In this document: piece by piece, positions 25,590 through 34,184 of the stretch
Layout of the letters: each line of letters opens with the position of its first letter
Position numbering within the stretch: the first letter of the stretch is position 1
Origin: Fimbriimonas ginsengisoli Gsoil 348
Lineage (GTDB): Bacteria > Armatimonadota > Fimbriimonadia > Fimbriimonadales > Fimbriimonadaceae
Length of the DNA: 64,000 nucleotides
Reading direction: 5' to 3'
NCBI RefSeq assembly: GCF_000724625.1
Contig: NZ_CP007139.1
Coordinates: forward strand, 5,022,001-5,086,000
Notes under the pieces: generated by a model
Database searches by the model: none
Told to the model about the DNA's origin: nothing
Seen by the model: the letters and a program-made list of their open reading frames with translations, nothing else
Translations under genes and position numbers: made by a program

Positions 25590-25813
25590 TGTCCGAAGAC
25601 GACCGCCCGGTCAGAAAATGCGTCTGCTTCGACATCCCTTTTGCGACGCTGAAAGCCGCCGGAGTACAAACCGTCGAAGAAGCCGCCGAGCGATTCGGCT
25701 GCGGTACCAACTGCGGCCTCTGCCGCCCCTACATCGCCAAAATGCTCCGCACCGGAGATGTGGCCTTCGCCGTCGACAACCCCCCACCGGGTGCCACGGG
25801 TGAAGGCGGATGA
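25589..25813 (+). CDS. Small Bfd-like [2Fe-2S] protein
   Basis: This is a 74-residue protein with a BFD-type (bacterioferritin-associated ferredoxin-like) iron-sulfur domain. Ligand candidates are Cys11 and Cys13 (CVC), and Cys42 and Cys45 in GTNCGLCRPYI; a fifth Cys38 precedes them. The helix-turn-helix-like FATLKAAGVQTVEEAAERFGC is typical. In other settings the domain handles electrons for iron release or serves as a domain of larger reductases. Here it is translationally coupled to tsaD by an overlapping TGATG, which is unusual. A role in supplying or sensing iron-sulfur state for tRNA modification is speculation. Confidence 0.82.
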   Translation: MSEDDRPVRKCVCFDIPFATLKAAGVQTVEEAAERFGCGTNCGLCRPYIAKMLRTGDVAFAVDNPPPGATGEGG

Positions 25814-25836
25814 TCGTGCCGCTGTAACCCGTGCTC

Positions 25837-26006
25837 TCATAGCCATTTAGATAAGGCTCACCCGGCACAATCCGGAGTCTTCTTCATCGCCTAAGCGGCC
25901 CCATCCCTCTCCTCCGCGAGAGGGGTCGGTGAGTGCGAGGAACGAGCAACGAACCGGGGGAGAGAGACAAACCGAACTCGTCCCTTCCTAAACTAAATGG
26001 CTATGA
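25837..26006. repeat. 14-bp inverted repeat with internal direct repeat
   Basis: TCATAGCCATTTAG (25837-25850) and CTAAATGGCTATGA (25993-26006) are perfect inverted copies 142 bases apart. The string ACCCGTGCTCT occurs beside each in the same orientation (about 25827 and 26006). The middle holds CCCTCTCC/GAGAGGGG palindromes and no gene. It could be a small non-autonomous element. Confidence 0.6.
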
Positions 26007-26028
26007 CCCGTGCTCTCCCCCCACCGCA

Positions 26029-27471
26029 TCACTTTCCAATAAACACCGGCACATTCGCCGATCCCGCCAACCGCCCCGCCGTGTCCCGAACCTCGACTCT
26101 CAAGGCGTGGAGTCCCAATGGACACCAGCGCGGCAAGTGAAACTCGCAGTCTCCCGCCCCGTAAAACTTGGCGATCGGAGCCTTGTCCAAATAGAACGTC
26201 GTCAGCGGCGAGTGCTCGTACGAACGCATGTAGGCGCTAACAAGATCCTGAGCCTCCAGCCGAGAGCTCGGACCGACCGACGAAGGCCGGGAAGCCGCCG
26301 ATGCGGACTCGCGAACCTCGTCCAAGTAGTAGGGCTGATCCACCGCCGCCGAGTAGGCCTCCGCTACTTTCGGATTATTGAACAACGAGTAGTCGTTAAG
26401 CTGCCTGCCCTGTCCCGCGTACTTGAACGTGTCGAAGCTGAGCCAGCTCACCGCCTTCACCCGCGGGTAAATCCGCGGAATCGACGAGTAAAACTCCGCG
26501 ATCTTGTTCGCCGCGAAGTCCGGGCGTTCCTTATTGTCGACCACCGACCGGTGGCTCGCCGCCCACTCGCCCACCATGATCGGATGCCGCCCCGAGTACC
26601 GCTTATAGATGTAATCGAGCGCGTCCTCCGGCCGCCGCCACTCCGCCCCTCGTGAACGATCCGCGTCGTTGAAAATGACTGAATAGAAGTTGACACCCAC
26701 CCAGTCCACCGCGTCCGGCCCCGGATAGTAGCTCGCGATCGGCTCCTGCGGAATCTCGTTCGGGCACCAAACCATCGCCACGTTCGGCGCCGTCTCCCTC
26801 ATCACCTTCGCGACCAACCGAAATTTCTGGATGTACTTGGCGGGATCCCCGTGATACGGGGTCCAGTCGCCGTTCATCTCGCTGGCGTATCGCAGGAATA
26901 CCGGTATCCCGCTTTGCCGGGCATCCTCGGCGAAACCGCGAAGATAGCGGTCGTCTTGCACCTCGTCCAGGTTCGATGGCTCGAAAGCGAGCTGCAACGC
27001 ACATCTCGCCTCTCTCAGCGTGCGCGCGTACTCCTTCGGGAACTCGACGCCATATTTTCGATACATGAAGAAGATCGCGTGGTGCTTGCCGATCCGCTCG
27101 TTGAATTGCGCCGGATCTCGGGTTTCGTCGTCGCGCTCGATATTCGCACCAAGATAGCAACCTGCTAGTGGCTCGAATTTCGCCAACCCGTTCTTATCGC
27201 CCGACACCGGCCGGTCGACGAACAGGCCGATCGAAGTCCGGTACCGGTCCGAGTAACCAGACAGCACCTTCGCCGCATTGGGATCCCCCATCTTCCCGTA
27301 CATCGCCGCCGCCCGCGAGAATGCTTCGCTAGCCTTCTGATACTGCCCCGCCGCCACATAAGCATCCGCCAACGCCCGAACATTCGCCGCCATCGGATGC
27401 CGCTTCACCGCTGCCTCTAGCGAAGCAACGGACTGGCCGGTTAGAAGAAACCCAAGAGACGCTACGAGCAC
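26029..27471 (-). CDS. GH26-like glycoside hydrolase with N-terminal TPR-like segment
   Basis: This is a 480-residue exported protein with a putative signal peptide (about residues 1-17) and a short helical TPR-like segment (to about residue 65). The main TIM-barrel-like domain shows the acid/base motif FLRYASEMNGDW and the nucleophile motif HPIMVGEWAAS, with DWVGVNFYSV between, the pattern of GH26 beta-mannanases and related endoglycanases. A beta-rich C-terminal segment (LHALRVEVRDTAGRLAG) may be a binding module. The start is a GTG at 27471. It lies 41 bases after the repeat protein gene on the same strand, so the two may share a transcript. Substrate preference for mannan is inferred only from the motif style. 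Confidence 0.78.
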   Translation of the reverse strand: MLVASLGFLLTGQSVASLEAAVKRHPMAANVRALADAYVAAGQYQKASEAFSRAAAMYGKMGDPNAAKVLSGYSDRYRTSIGLFVDRPVSGDKNGLAKFEPLAGCYLGANIERDDETRDPAQFNERIGKHHAIFFMYRKYGVEFPKEYARTLREARCALQLAFEPSNLDEVQDDRYLRGFAEDARQSGIPVFLRYASEMNGDWTPYHGDPAKYIQKFRLVAKVMRETAPNVAMVWCPNEIPQEPIASYYPGPDAVDWVGVNFYSVIFNDADRSRGAEWRRPEDALDYIYKRYSGRHPIMVGEWAASHRSVVDNKERPDFAANKIAEFYSSIPRIYPRVKAVSWLSFDTFKYAGQGRQLNDYSLFNNPKVAEAYSAAVDQPYYLDEVRESASAASRPSSVGPSSRLEAQDLVSAYMRSYEHSPLTTFYLDKAPIAKFYGAGDCEFHLPRWCPLGLHALRVEVRDTAGRLAGSANVPVFIGK

Positions 27472-27512
27472 CTCACCAAATTAGCACCCTTACCGTCTTT
27501 GCGTCTTTGTCC

Positions 27513-30074
27513 CTACCTACCAGGATCGATCCGCATAGCCACCGCCCGCACGAGCGGGTCCGGATCGTTACGCAGCTCCGCAAGCATCGGCCGAGCGGAA
27601 ACCGGGCACCGCCCTTGAACCGCGATCATCGCCTGGATCCGCAATCCCGGACTCCCCCCCGAGAGATACTTGGAAGCCCGCAAAAGCGAGTCGTCGGTCC
27701 CCGTCATCCCCAGGAGCTCGATTCCCGTCCGCTGATCCCGTTCACTCTTCTCGGCAAGGAGTTCCTCCGCCGCGATCACCGCGCTAGCGCTGAACTGAGC
27801 GAGTAGCCGCATGGCCGATCGTCTCGTCGGAAGGTCCGGGTTCTTCAGCAACGACCGAGCCGCCGGTATCGCGCTCTGATCGCCGATCCGCTCCAACGCC
27901 AAGATCGCGGTGAGTACGAGATCGCGATCCGCCGACCCCGTCAGCGGCACGATATCGGATACGACCCTCGACAACCGTAGAACCCCCGCTGCTTCCACCG
28001 CTTGCCGTTGGAACTCCGGCTTTTTGACCAATTCCGCCACCCGGTCCTCCGCCGCCTGAACGCTCAACATCGAAACCAGTTGCAGCAGTCGGCCGAGTTC
28101 ACACTCGTTCGGATCGCGCAACTTGGCGGCCACCGCCCCCTTCGCGGGTTCTCCAATCGCCTTTCCTAAACGGGAAAGGAAATCCATGCGGTCCGCATTG
28201 GCCGAGCTGAGGTGCTTATCGAGAATCCGCCGGAACGCCGGGAGGCCGATTCCGATCAACTGGTCGCTCGCCCCCTCCAACAAGAGTTGATCGATCGCAT
28301 CGTCGCCCGGGTTGGGAATCGTTCCCGGACGCGGGACCTTCTGAACCGGCCCGGTTGGAAACGCGAAGACGTCGTAAGCGACCGCCCCGTCGGAATCGAC
28401 CCTTGCCGACCCGTCGACCAAGCCATCCGCGTAGTTATCTTGCCCGCCGGCGTCGATGAACACGCCTAGCGCTTCCCCCTTCCGCCCTCCGACCGCTCCG
28501 CCCGGTGAGTTCGTATACCGGTCTTGCCCCGCCCCATCCAAGAACAACGCCACGCTCTCGTCGTACGCGAGCGCCGGTCTCCCTGCGCCAGCTGCGTAGA
28601 TGTCGTCACCCTCTCGGTCGAGAAAAATCGTCACGCCGCGTGACTGGGCCGCGCCGTGGCACGCCCCCCCGCGGGCGGCGTAGATGTCGTCACCCGCCAA
28701 ATCAAAAAAGTAGGCCGCGCCTCCATCCGCGAAGCCCGTTCCCTCGTGGTCGCAAGTGTACGTGTCTCTTCCCGATGCATCGAACAGCGACCCAAGCCCC
28801 TCGGCTTCTCCAGCGGCTTGGCAGCCGCTGGTTCCGGTGTACGTGTCGTCTCCCGCCAAATCCGTCAACAACCCGATTCCACCCCGCCCGCTTCCCTGCG
28901 CGAACGCTCCCGTCGAAACGTAGGTGTCGCCTCCGTCCCGGTCGATCAGCCAGCCGAGGCCGCGCTCGGTCCCCATCCCCTCTCCCATCCCCGCGATTCG
29001 ATGCCGGTCGTTCCCTTGGGTGTCGATAAGCAGACCCAGGCCGAGCATGCCGAACCCTTGGCTCATCGTTTCGCTGGAGTAATCGTCGTCGCCTCCCATC
29101 TTCACCAACGCTCCCACCCCGGCCATTCCTGCCCCAAAGCAGAGCGACTTGCCGTGAAACCGGTCATGGCCGCCCAGGTCGTACGCGAGCCCGATCCCGA
29201 GCAGCCCGGCCCCGACGCTCAAATCGCCGACCTGGTAGTCGTCATCCCCCCCGAGGTCGATCAGAACCGACGCCGTAAGCGCGCCGCCACCGTACCGGCC
29301 GGTATACGAATCGTTCCCGCCCAAATCGATACAAAGTCCCGAAACGGCTTGGGTGTGCAGGTCCGCCCCCGCGCCGGCGATCTCGACCGGAACCGCTCCC
29401 ACCTGAAACTGGATTGGCCTCGTAATGAGAGCCGGGTCTGCCGCCCGCAAGGCGGGAATCTGCGCTTCGACCACCGCTGATAGCGTCCCGCTTGCGGCAA
29501 GCAGCCGTTTCAAGTCGATCTTCGCCAAAAGCGAATCGACGACTTCACGGCTCGAAGGCGCGCCCCGCACGAAGCTCAACTGCCCGGCCTTGCCCGCTGC
29601 CATCTGAGGCAAGGTATCGATCAGCATCCGCTTTTCCTCGGGCGATAGCGGAGCCACCACCGCCCGAATCTCGGCATTGGCCGCCCCGATCGCATTGACC
29701 AGCTCCCCCACCGGACCCCTTAACGCCCCCGGAACGCTATCTGGGAGCGTGATCCCGGCTCCCTTGACCTCCGAAAAGGCCGGCGCCTGAAGCTGGGCAA
29801 GCGCCACGGCAAGAGTTCCCGAGGGAAACTCGCCCGCCAGCCGGTGCAGCTTCATCAGCGCATCCGCCGACTCCAGCGGTCGATCGATCGCCTCCGCGAC
29901 CGACGGCAACACCGGCTTCGAGCCCTTGCTTCGCCGCACGAACTCGAGGTCCTTGGTCGTCAAGTTGCGCAGATAAAGCGCGTCTCCGATCGCCTTTCGC
30001 TCATCGGCGGTGAGTTGGGCGAAAGACGCCAGCGGAAGGAGCAGGAGAACGGCGAGCGCGAAAAGCCGAATCAC
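27513..30074 (-). CDS. Secreted protein with 12 Asp/Gly (DxGGDDxY) repeats and HEAT-like repeats
   Basis: This is an 853-residue exported protein with a clear signal peptide (to about residue 19). Residues about 20-245 are helical. From about 248 to 560 there are 12 repeats of 20-30 residues, each containing a form of LIDLGGDDDYxxG (for example IDLGGNDSYTG, YDLGGHDRFHG, TDLAGDDTYTG, LDREGDDIYAA, IDAGGQDNYAD), followed by a Gly/Ala-rich strand. The pattern suggests a calcium-binding beta-solenoid or beta-roll like RTX proteins, but the repeat is longer and differs from GGxGxDxUx. Residues about 600-853 form HEAT-like helical pairs. I do not recognise a named family. It starts four bases after the ApgM-like gene stop, so the two are coupled. 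Confidence 0.8.
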   Translation of the reverse strand: MIRLFALAVLLLLPLASFAQLTADERKAIGDALYLRNLTTKDLEFVRRSKGSKPVLPSVAEAIDRPLESADALMKLHRLAGEFPSGTLAVALAQLQAPAFSEVKGAGITLPDSVPGALRGPVGELVNAIGAANAEIRAVVAPLSPEEKRMLIDTLPQMAAGKAGQLSFVRGAPSSREVVDSLLAKIDLKRLLAASGTLSAVVEAQIPALRAADPALITRPIQFQVGAVPVEIAGAGADLHTQAVSGLCIDLGGNDSYTGRYGGGALTASVLIDLGGDDDYQVGDLSVGAGLLGIGLAYDLGGHDRFHGKSLCFGAGMAGVGALVKMGGDDDYSSETMSQGFGMLGLGLLIDTQGNDRHRIAGMGEGMGTERGLGWLIDRDGGDTYVSTGAFAQGSGRGGIGLLTDLAGDDTYTGTSGCQAAGEAEGLGSLFDASGRDTYTCDHEGTGFADGGAAYFFDLAGDDIYAARGGACHGAAQSRGVTIFLDREGDDIYAAGAGRPALAYDESVALFLDGAGQDRYTNSPGGAVGGRKGEALGVFIDAGGQDNYADGLVDGSARVDSDGAVAYDVFAFPTGPVQKVPRPGTIPNPGDDAIDQLLLEGASDQLIGIGLPAFRRILDKHLSSANADRMDFLSRLGKAIGEPAKGAVAAKLRDPNECELGRLLQLVSMLSVQAAEDRVAELVKKPEFQRQAVEAAGVLRLSRVVSDIVPLTGSADRDLVLTAILALERIGDQSAIPAARSLLKNPDLPTRRSAMRLLAQFSASAVIAAEELLAEKSERDQRTGIELLGMTGTDDSLLRASKYLSGGSPGLRIQAMIAVQGRCPVSARPMLAELRNDPDPLVRAVAMRIDPGR

Positions 30075-30077
30075 ACG

Positions 30078-31184
30078 CTAAAGAGTAACCCCGGATTCCA
30101 CCTCGGTGGCTACGTCTCGCGTCGGAATTAGGCGCTCCTCCAAAGATCGTTCATCGAACGGCACCCAATTCGATAGCGGAGATTGCGGCTCGGAGACCAA
30201 ACCCAAACCCGGCTTGCCGTCCAGCCCCGGCGATAGCAACGTGATACGGGTTGCCGTTTCAAGTGCCGAATCGAACAGCGGCTGGAGCATTTCCCGGTCC
30301 AGCTCCCGAACCATCCAGTGAAGCTCTTCTTCTTTCCCCGCTCGGTTGAATTCTTCAAATGCGTCGAGAAAGATGATCGAAACGTCCCGTTGCCCCGTCC
30401 GCTGGGCGAGGTTTCTGAACTTGGTGTTCACCCCCCGGCCCACCAGTGCCCGATCTTCATGCCGGTATCCCGCCAAACGGCTGAGCCCCGCCAAGCGCAT
30501 GGAGCCGCTCTCGACGACCGCTCGCTCTCCGCGACGCAGCAAGAGGTTAGGCACCGGCCGCCTTTCGCCATGTCCCCACGGCCAAAGTAGATTCAGCGGC
30601 GCCAGCCCCTCGTCGATGCGGCGCTGGTTCAGCTCCAAGTCGGTCAAAAGGTTGATCGAGTCGTCGATATACCGCCGGAACAGCGTCTCCCCGTCCCCTT
30701 CCGGCAGGTTCGGCTTCATCGGCTGCCCCTTAACGTCGGTGGCGGACGTCGTGCCGAAGTCCCCTCTCGATTCCCATACCAATCCGTGGTCCAGCGCTTC
30801 CCCGCGAACGAGGGTCAGCTTCGAAGTATTCAGCCGCTTCGCTTGCTCCGAGATCGATTCCACTTCGGTCGGCGTCGGAAGGTAATCCGGAGCATCGACG
30901 ACGCCGTCCACGAACGACATCAGCGAGAGGTGGAAGTGAGTCGATTTCTCCGGCGGATCTGCGCCCAGGGCCGAAACCGTTAGCGGTCCCTGCCGCATCT
31001 GCGCCTCATTCGGCCTCATCCCGAGAAACAGCGCCTCCGGCGTCTCGATACGAGGCATCGCGGCAAGCCTAAATACCGACCCGGTCTCCGCCATCACCTG
31101 AAGCGCCGGCAACTTCTGACGCAACGGCGACTCGGAATCCGGTTCGACGAGCAGTCCAGGCAGGATCAGAACGATTCGGCGCAT
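30078..31184 (-). CDS. Degenerate ApgM-like (cofactor-independent phosphoglycerate mutase family) protein
   Basis: This 368-residue protein resembles archaeal-type 2,3-bisphosphoglycerate-independent phosphoglycerate mutases of the alkaline phosphatase superfamily. The best match is LLWPWGHGERRPVPNLLLRRG followed by RLAGLSRLAG, which corresponds to the ApgM WGxGxxPxLPxF and KGIGxLAGM segments. The metal-binding ends are altered: the N-terminus reads VLILPGLLVEPD where ApgM has DGMGD, and the C-terminus lacks the DHSTP and H-DPVP motifs. I infer loss of catalytic metals. The family call rests on one segment and the general layout. It lies 10 bases after purF and 4 bases before the repeat-protein gene, all on the minus strand. 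Confidence 0.55.
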   Translation of the reverse strand: MRRIVLILPGLLVEPDSESPLRQKLPALQVMAETGSVFRLAAMPRIETPEALFLGMRPNEAQMRQGPLTVSALGADPPEKSTHFHLSLMSFVDGVVDAPDYLPTPTEVESISEQAKRLNTSKLTLVRGEALDHGLVWESRGDFGTTSATDVKGQPMKPNLPEGDGETLFRRYIDDSINLLTDLELNQRRIDEGLAPLNLLWPWGHGERRPVPNLLLRRGERAVVESGSMRLAGLSRLAGYRHEDRALVGRGVNTKFRNLAQRTGQRDVSIIFLDAFEEFNRAGKEEELHWMVRELDREMLQPLFDSALETATRITLLSPGLDGKPGLGLVSEPQSPLSNWVPFDERSLEERLIPTRDVATEVESGVTL

Positions 31185-31194
31185 CTGCTCCCGC

Positions 31195-32661
31195 CTAGTC
31201 GATCAGCCGGAGCTGGCCGTTCGCCAGCGCCGCCATCTGCCCGACTTCGGGAGGATCGTCGAACGCGTGCTTGCTCATGTCGGGCGGAATGGATATTGGA
31301 TACTTGCCGTTAAAGCACGCGAGGCAAAACCTGCCGTTCTCCCGCCCAACCGCCTCGACCGCCCCCTCGATGCTCAGATAGCCGAGTGTGGTCGCCCCCA
31401 GGTACTCGCAAAGCGATGGAATGGTCATCACCGCGGCCGCCAGTTCCCCCTTGCTCGCCATGTCGATCCCGTAAAAGCACGGAAACTTGATGGGCGGGGC
31501 CGTGATCCGGACGTGCACTTCCTTCGCACCCGTCTCGAACAGCATTTTCACGATCTGCTTCGTGGTCGTGCCACGAACGATCGAGTCGTCCACCAGCACC
31601 ACCCGCTGGCCGCGGATATGGTCTTCGAGCGGGGTCAGCTTCATCCGAACCCCCATTTCCCGCATCCGCTGGTCCGGCTGGATGAAGGTGCGATGGATGT
31701 ACCGGCTCTTCATCATCCCTTCCCGGTACGGGATGCCGCTCTCGCGGCTATAGCCGAGCGCGGCTGGGATTCCACTGTCCGGAACCGGAACCACGATATC
31801 GGCTTCCACCGCATGCTCCTTGGCCAGCGTCTGCCCCATCCTCTCTCGCGCCGTGTACAGGCTCGTTCCGTACATTACGGAGTCGGGGCGGGCAAAGTAA
31901 ATGAACTCGAAGAGGCACATGCCGCCCGGCTCGGTATCGTGGCCGCGGGCGAACCGCATCCCTTGGGAGTCGATGATGACCATCTCCCCCGGCTCCAACT
32001 CGTGCGTCGGGGTGCCGCCCACCGGGCCGAAAGCGCACGTCTCGCTCGCCACCATGTACCCCTCTCCCAGCTTTCCTGCCGTCAACGGCCGAATGCCGCT
32101 CGGGTCGCGAAAGCCGATCAACACCTTGGGAGTCAAGACCGTAACGCTGTAGGCGCCCCGAACCCGGCGCATCACCTCGCGAACGGCAACTTCGGGACCG
32201 GAATGCATATGCCGCACCATGATCCTCGCCATGATCTCGGTGTCGCTGGTGGTCTCGAAATGCTCCCCGTCCCGCTCCATCTCCTCGCGCAGCTCGCGCG
32301 CATTGATGAGGTTTCCGTTATGCGCCACCGCGATCTCGCCGACCAGCGATTGGCAGTAAATCGGCTGAGCGTTGCGCAGCACCGAAGCCCCCGTCGTAGA
32401 GTAACGGGTATGCCCTACCGCCAGGTGCCCCGGCAGCGAGCGGAGCACCTCCGGCGTAAACACCTGGTTCACCAGCCCCATGTCTCGGTGCATTCGCACC
32501 CGGAAGCCGTCGCTTACCGCAATCCCCGCCGACTCCTGCCCGCGATGTTGGAGAGCGAATAGACCGAAGAAAGCGATCCGCGCCGCTTCCTGTTCCGGCA
32601 CATACACTCCCAGCACTCCACATTCCTCTTTGAGGCGGTCGTCCTGCTCCGGATGGGTCAC
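31195..32661 (-). CDS. purF: Amidophosphoribosyltransferase
   Basis: PurF makes 5-phosphoribosylamine from PRPP and glutamine, the committed step of purine synthesis. The 488-residue protein is of the Bacillus type: a short propeptide ends before Cys14 (KEECGVLGVY), which becomes the N-terminal nucleophile. The glutaminase domain has HRGQESAGI, GHTRYSTTG and HNGNL. The PRTase domain has VVLVDDSIVRGTT, the PRPP-binding loop. Cys residues near the C-terminus (FCLACFNG) fit iron-sulfur cluster ligands of this class. The usual neighbours purL, purQ or purM are not present. Two unrelated genes follow at 10 and 4 bases. Confidence 0.96.
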   Translation of the reverse strand: MTHPEQDDRLKEECGVLGVYVPEQEAARIAFFGLFALQHRGQESAGIAVSDGFRVRMHRDMGLVNQVFTPEVLRSLPGHLAVGHTRYSTTGASVLRNAQPIYCQSLVGEIAVAHNGNLINARELREEMERDGEHFETTSDTEIMARIMVRHMHSGPEVAVREVMRRVRGAYSVTVLTPKVLIGFRDPSGIRPLTAGKLGEGYMVASETCAFGPVGGTPTHELEPGEMVIIDSQGMRFARGHDTEPGGMCLFEFIYFARPDSVMYGTSLYTARERMGQTLAKEHAVEADIVVPVPDSGIPAALGYSRESGIPYREGMMKSRYIHRTFIQPDQRMREMGVRMKLTPLEDHIRGQRVVLVDDSIVRGTTTKQIVKMLFETGAKEVHVRITAPPIKFPCFYGIDMASKGELAAAVMTIPSLCEYLGATTLGYLSIEGAVEAVGRENGRFCLACFNGKYPISIPPDMSKHAFDDPPEVGQMAALANGQLRLID

Positions 32662-32766
32662 ACCCGGAGTTTACCGGTTGTTGCCGCCGGGTTACGCCTT
32701 AACACCAATACCGAAAGCCCCGCACCCCCCAGAGGGGCGGACCGCTGCTCTCCAGAGCGGCCCCCG

Positions 32767-32802
32767 ACGCCAAAGGCGTGTAGCCGGCACCTAAGCGTGC
32801 CG
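32767..32802 (+). repeat. Two-hairpin GTAGC element, copy B
   Basis: Stem 1 ACGCC-AAA-GGCGT, then GTAGC, then stem 2 CGGCAC-N6-GTGCCG. The order matches copy A at 18930, with different but still complementary stem bases. Confidence 0.85.
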
Positions 32803-32973
32803 TTCCCATGCTTTCGCCCCCACACCGGCATACATGATTTTTTTGTCAAGATTAAGGCTCAAACCCCGTCGGTTAGCCCTAGTCACGCCACCAGCGGCTA
32901 AACTGAGGCGTACTGGAGACAGGAGTGAAGCCTTTATGGCGCGATGAGGCGTCTTGAAGTAAGCGCTTTACAC

Positions 32974-32979
32974 AGGAGG
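32974..32979 (+). promoter_or_regulatory. Shine-Dalgarno site deciding the desaturase start
   Basis: AGGAGG lies five bases before the GTG at 32985. The other in-frame GTG at 32979 overlaps the site and is therefore unlikely to be the start. Confidence 0.85.
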
Positions 32980-32984
32980 TGGGA

Positions 32985-33965
32985 GTGATTCAAACAGCAG
33001 TTAACAAGCCGTTTTGGCAGAAGGCCGTCACCGTGTTCATCATGGTGTTCCCTTGCTTTGCAATGCTCGTGGCGGCATGGACGTTCAGCCGGTCGCCGCA
33101 TCGCGGCGAGCTATGGTACGGGCTGACGATCGCCCTCTTTCTCCTCATCGGCATCAAGGTGCGGATGTACGGCATTTCGCTGGGCTTTCACCGCGGCCTC
33201 ACCCACAAGAGTTACGAATCGAAGCCTTGGCTTCGCGGTCTTTTCCTCATCATGGGCTGCATGGCGATCCAGGGCGAACCGGTCCGCTGGGCCACCGACC
33301 ACACGGAACATCACCGCTACGCGGATAAGGATGGCGACCCGCACAGCCCTGAGCATGGCTTCTGGCATGCTCACTGGGGATGGCTTGTCGAGCATCCGTT
33401 CGACCGGGAAATCAACCCGGCTTTCAAGAACGATGCCTTGGCGATGAAGGTCAGCCGATTCACCTGGCTCTGGGCCGTCGTCGGCCTTGCCATTCCCGCC
33501 GCAATCGGACAGCTTGTCGGTATCGGCTGGTGGGATGGTTTCCTCTGGGGCGGCTGCGCCGCCGTCTTCTTCGGCAACCAGGCCACCTACTGGGTGAATT
33601 CCGGCGCCCACACCTTCGGTCGACGCGATTTCCAAACCGACGACAAGAGCACCAACTTCTGGCTCAAGGGCCCGATCGGTTATCCGATCTCCTGGATCGT
33701 CGCCTGGATCTCCTGCGGCGAGACGAACCACAACAACCACCACGCCATCGGCAACTCCGCCAACCACGGCATGTTCAAGGGCCAGCTCGATCCCTCCGCG
33801 CGCACCTTAAAGATGCTCGAGAAGCTCAAGCTCGTCTGGAACGTGAACTGGACTACCGAGGAGGCAGTGATCAAACGCCAACGCGAGCTCACGATGACCC
33901 CCGAAGAGCGGAAGGCCGAGGCGCTGCGCCTCCACCGCGAGCGCCAAGAAAAGGTCCCCGCTTAG
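32985..33965 (+). CDS. Membrane acyl-CoA/acyl-lipid fatty acid desaturase
   Basis: This is an integral membrane di-iron desaturase of 326 residues that introduces a cis double bond, probably delta-9, into fatty acyl chains. All three histidine boxes are present: HRGLTH (residues 69-74), HTEHH (106-110) and HNNHH near residue 250, the last in GETNHNNHHA. Four hydrophobic helices surround them (for example VTVFIMVFPCFAMLVAAW). The C-terminus is short and charged with no cytochrome b5 domain. The start at GTG 32985 is set by the AGGAGG site. A long inverted repeat follows the gene. Confidence 0.93.
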   Translation: MIQTAVNKPFWQKAVTVFIMVFPCFAMLVAAWTFSRSPHRGELWYGLTIALFLLIGIKVRMYGISLGFHRGLTHKSYESKPWLRGLFLIMGCMAIQGEPVRWATDHTEHHRYADKDGDPHSPEHGFWHAHWGWLVEHPFDREINPAFKNDALAMKVSRFTWLWAVVGLAIPAAIGQLVGIGWWDGFLWGGCAAVFFGNQATYWVNSGAHTFGRRDFQTDDKSTNFWLKGPIGYPISWIVAWISCGETNHNNHHAIGNSANHGMFKGQLDPSARTLKMLEKLKLVWNVNWTTEEAVIKRQRELTMTPEERKAEALRLHRERQEKVPA

Positions 33966-33972
33966 CTGGAAG

Positions 33973-34051
33973 TTGACCATTTACGATTGACGATTGGCCC
34001 AACCCGCCAAGGGTCGTCGAGTCCCTAAAATCGTCAATCGTAAATGGTCAA
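33973..34051. repeat. Perfect 23-bp inverted repeat after the desaturase gene
   Basis: Arms TTGACCATTTACGATTGACG-ATT (33973-33995) and its exact complement (34029-34051) are separated by 33 bases. The arms contain the direct repeat ACGATTGACGATTG. No T run follows, so it is more likely a mobile or structural element than a simple terminator. Confidence 0.9.
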
Positions 34052-34184
34052 TCGACAATCCGTTTGCACATCTATTCCGAGAAAACCTCCACAAATTGCT
34101 TGGCATCCGGCAATTTTAGTAGTACATTGGAATATCCCCCGCCTCCCCACTCTCGGGTGAGGCCACGTGCAAAGGATTCCCGCT

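Larger units (their letters stand above)
32662..32984. other. Divergent intergenic region with repeat elements
   Basis: The region separates purF from the desaturase gene. The purF-proximal half holds the palindrome GCTCTCCAGAGC and a GTAGC two-hairpin element (32767-32802). The other half is plainer sequence with a T run at 32838-32844 and must contain the desaturase promoter, which I cannot place with confidence. No PurR-like operator or riboswitch is recognised and no gene is supported. Confidence 0.6.
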
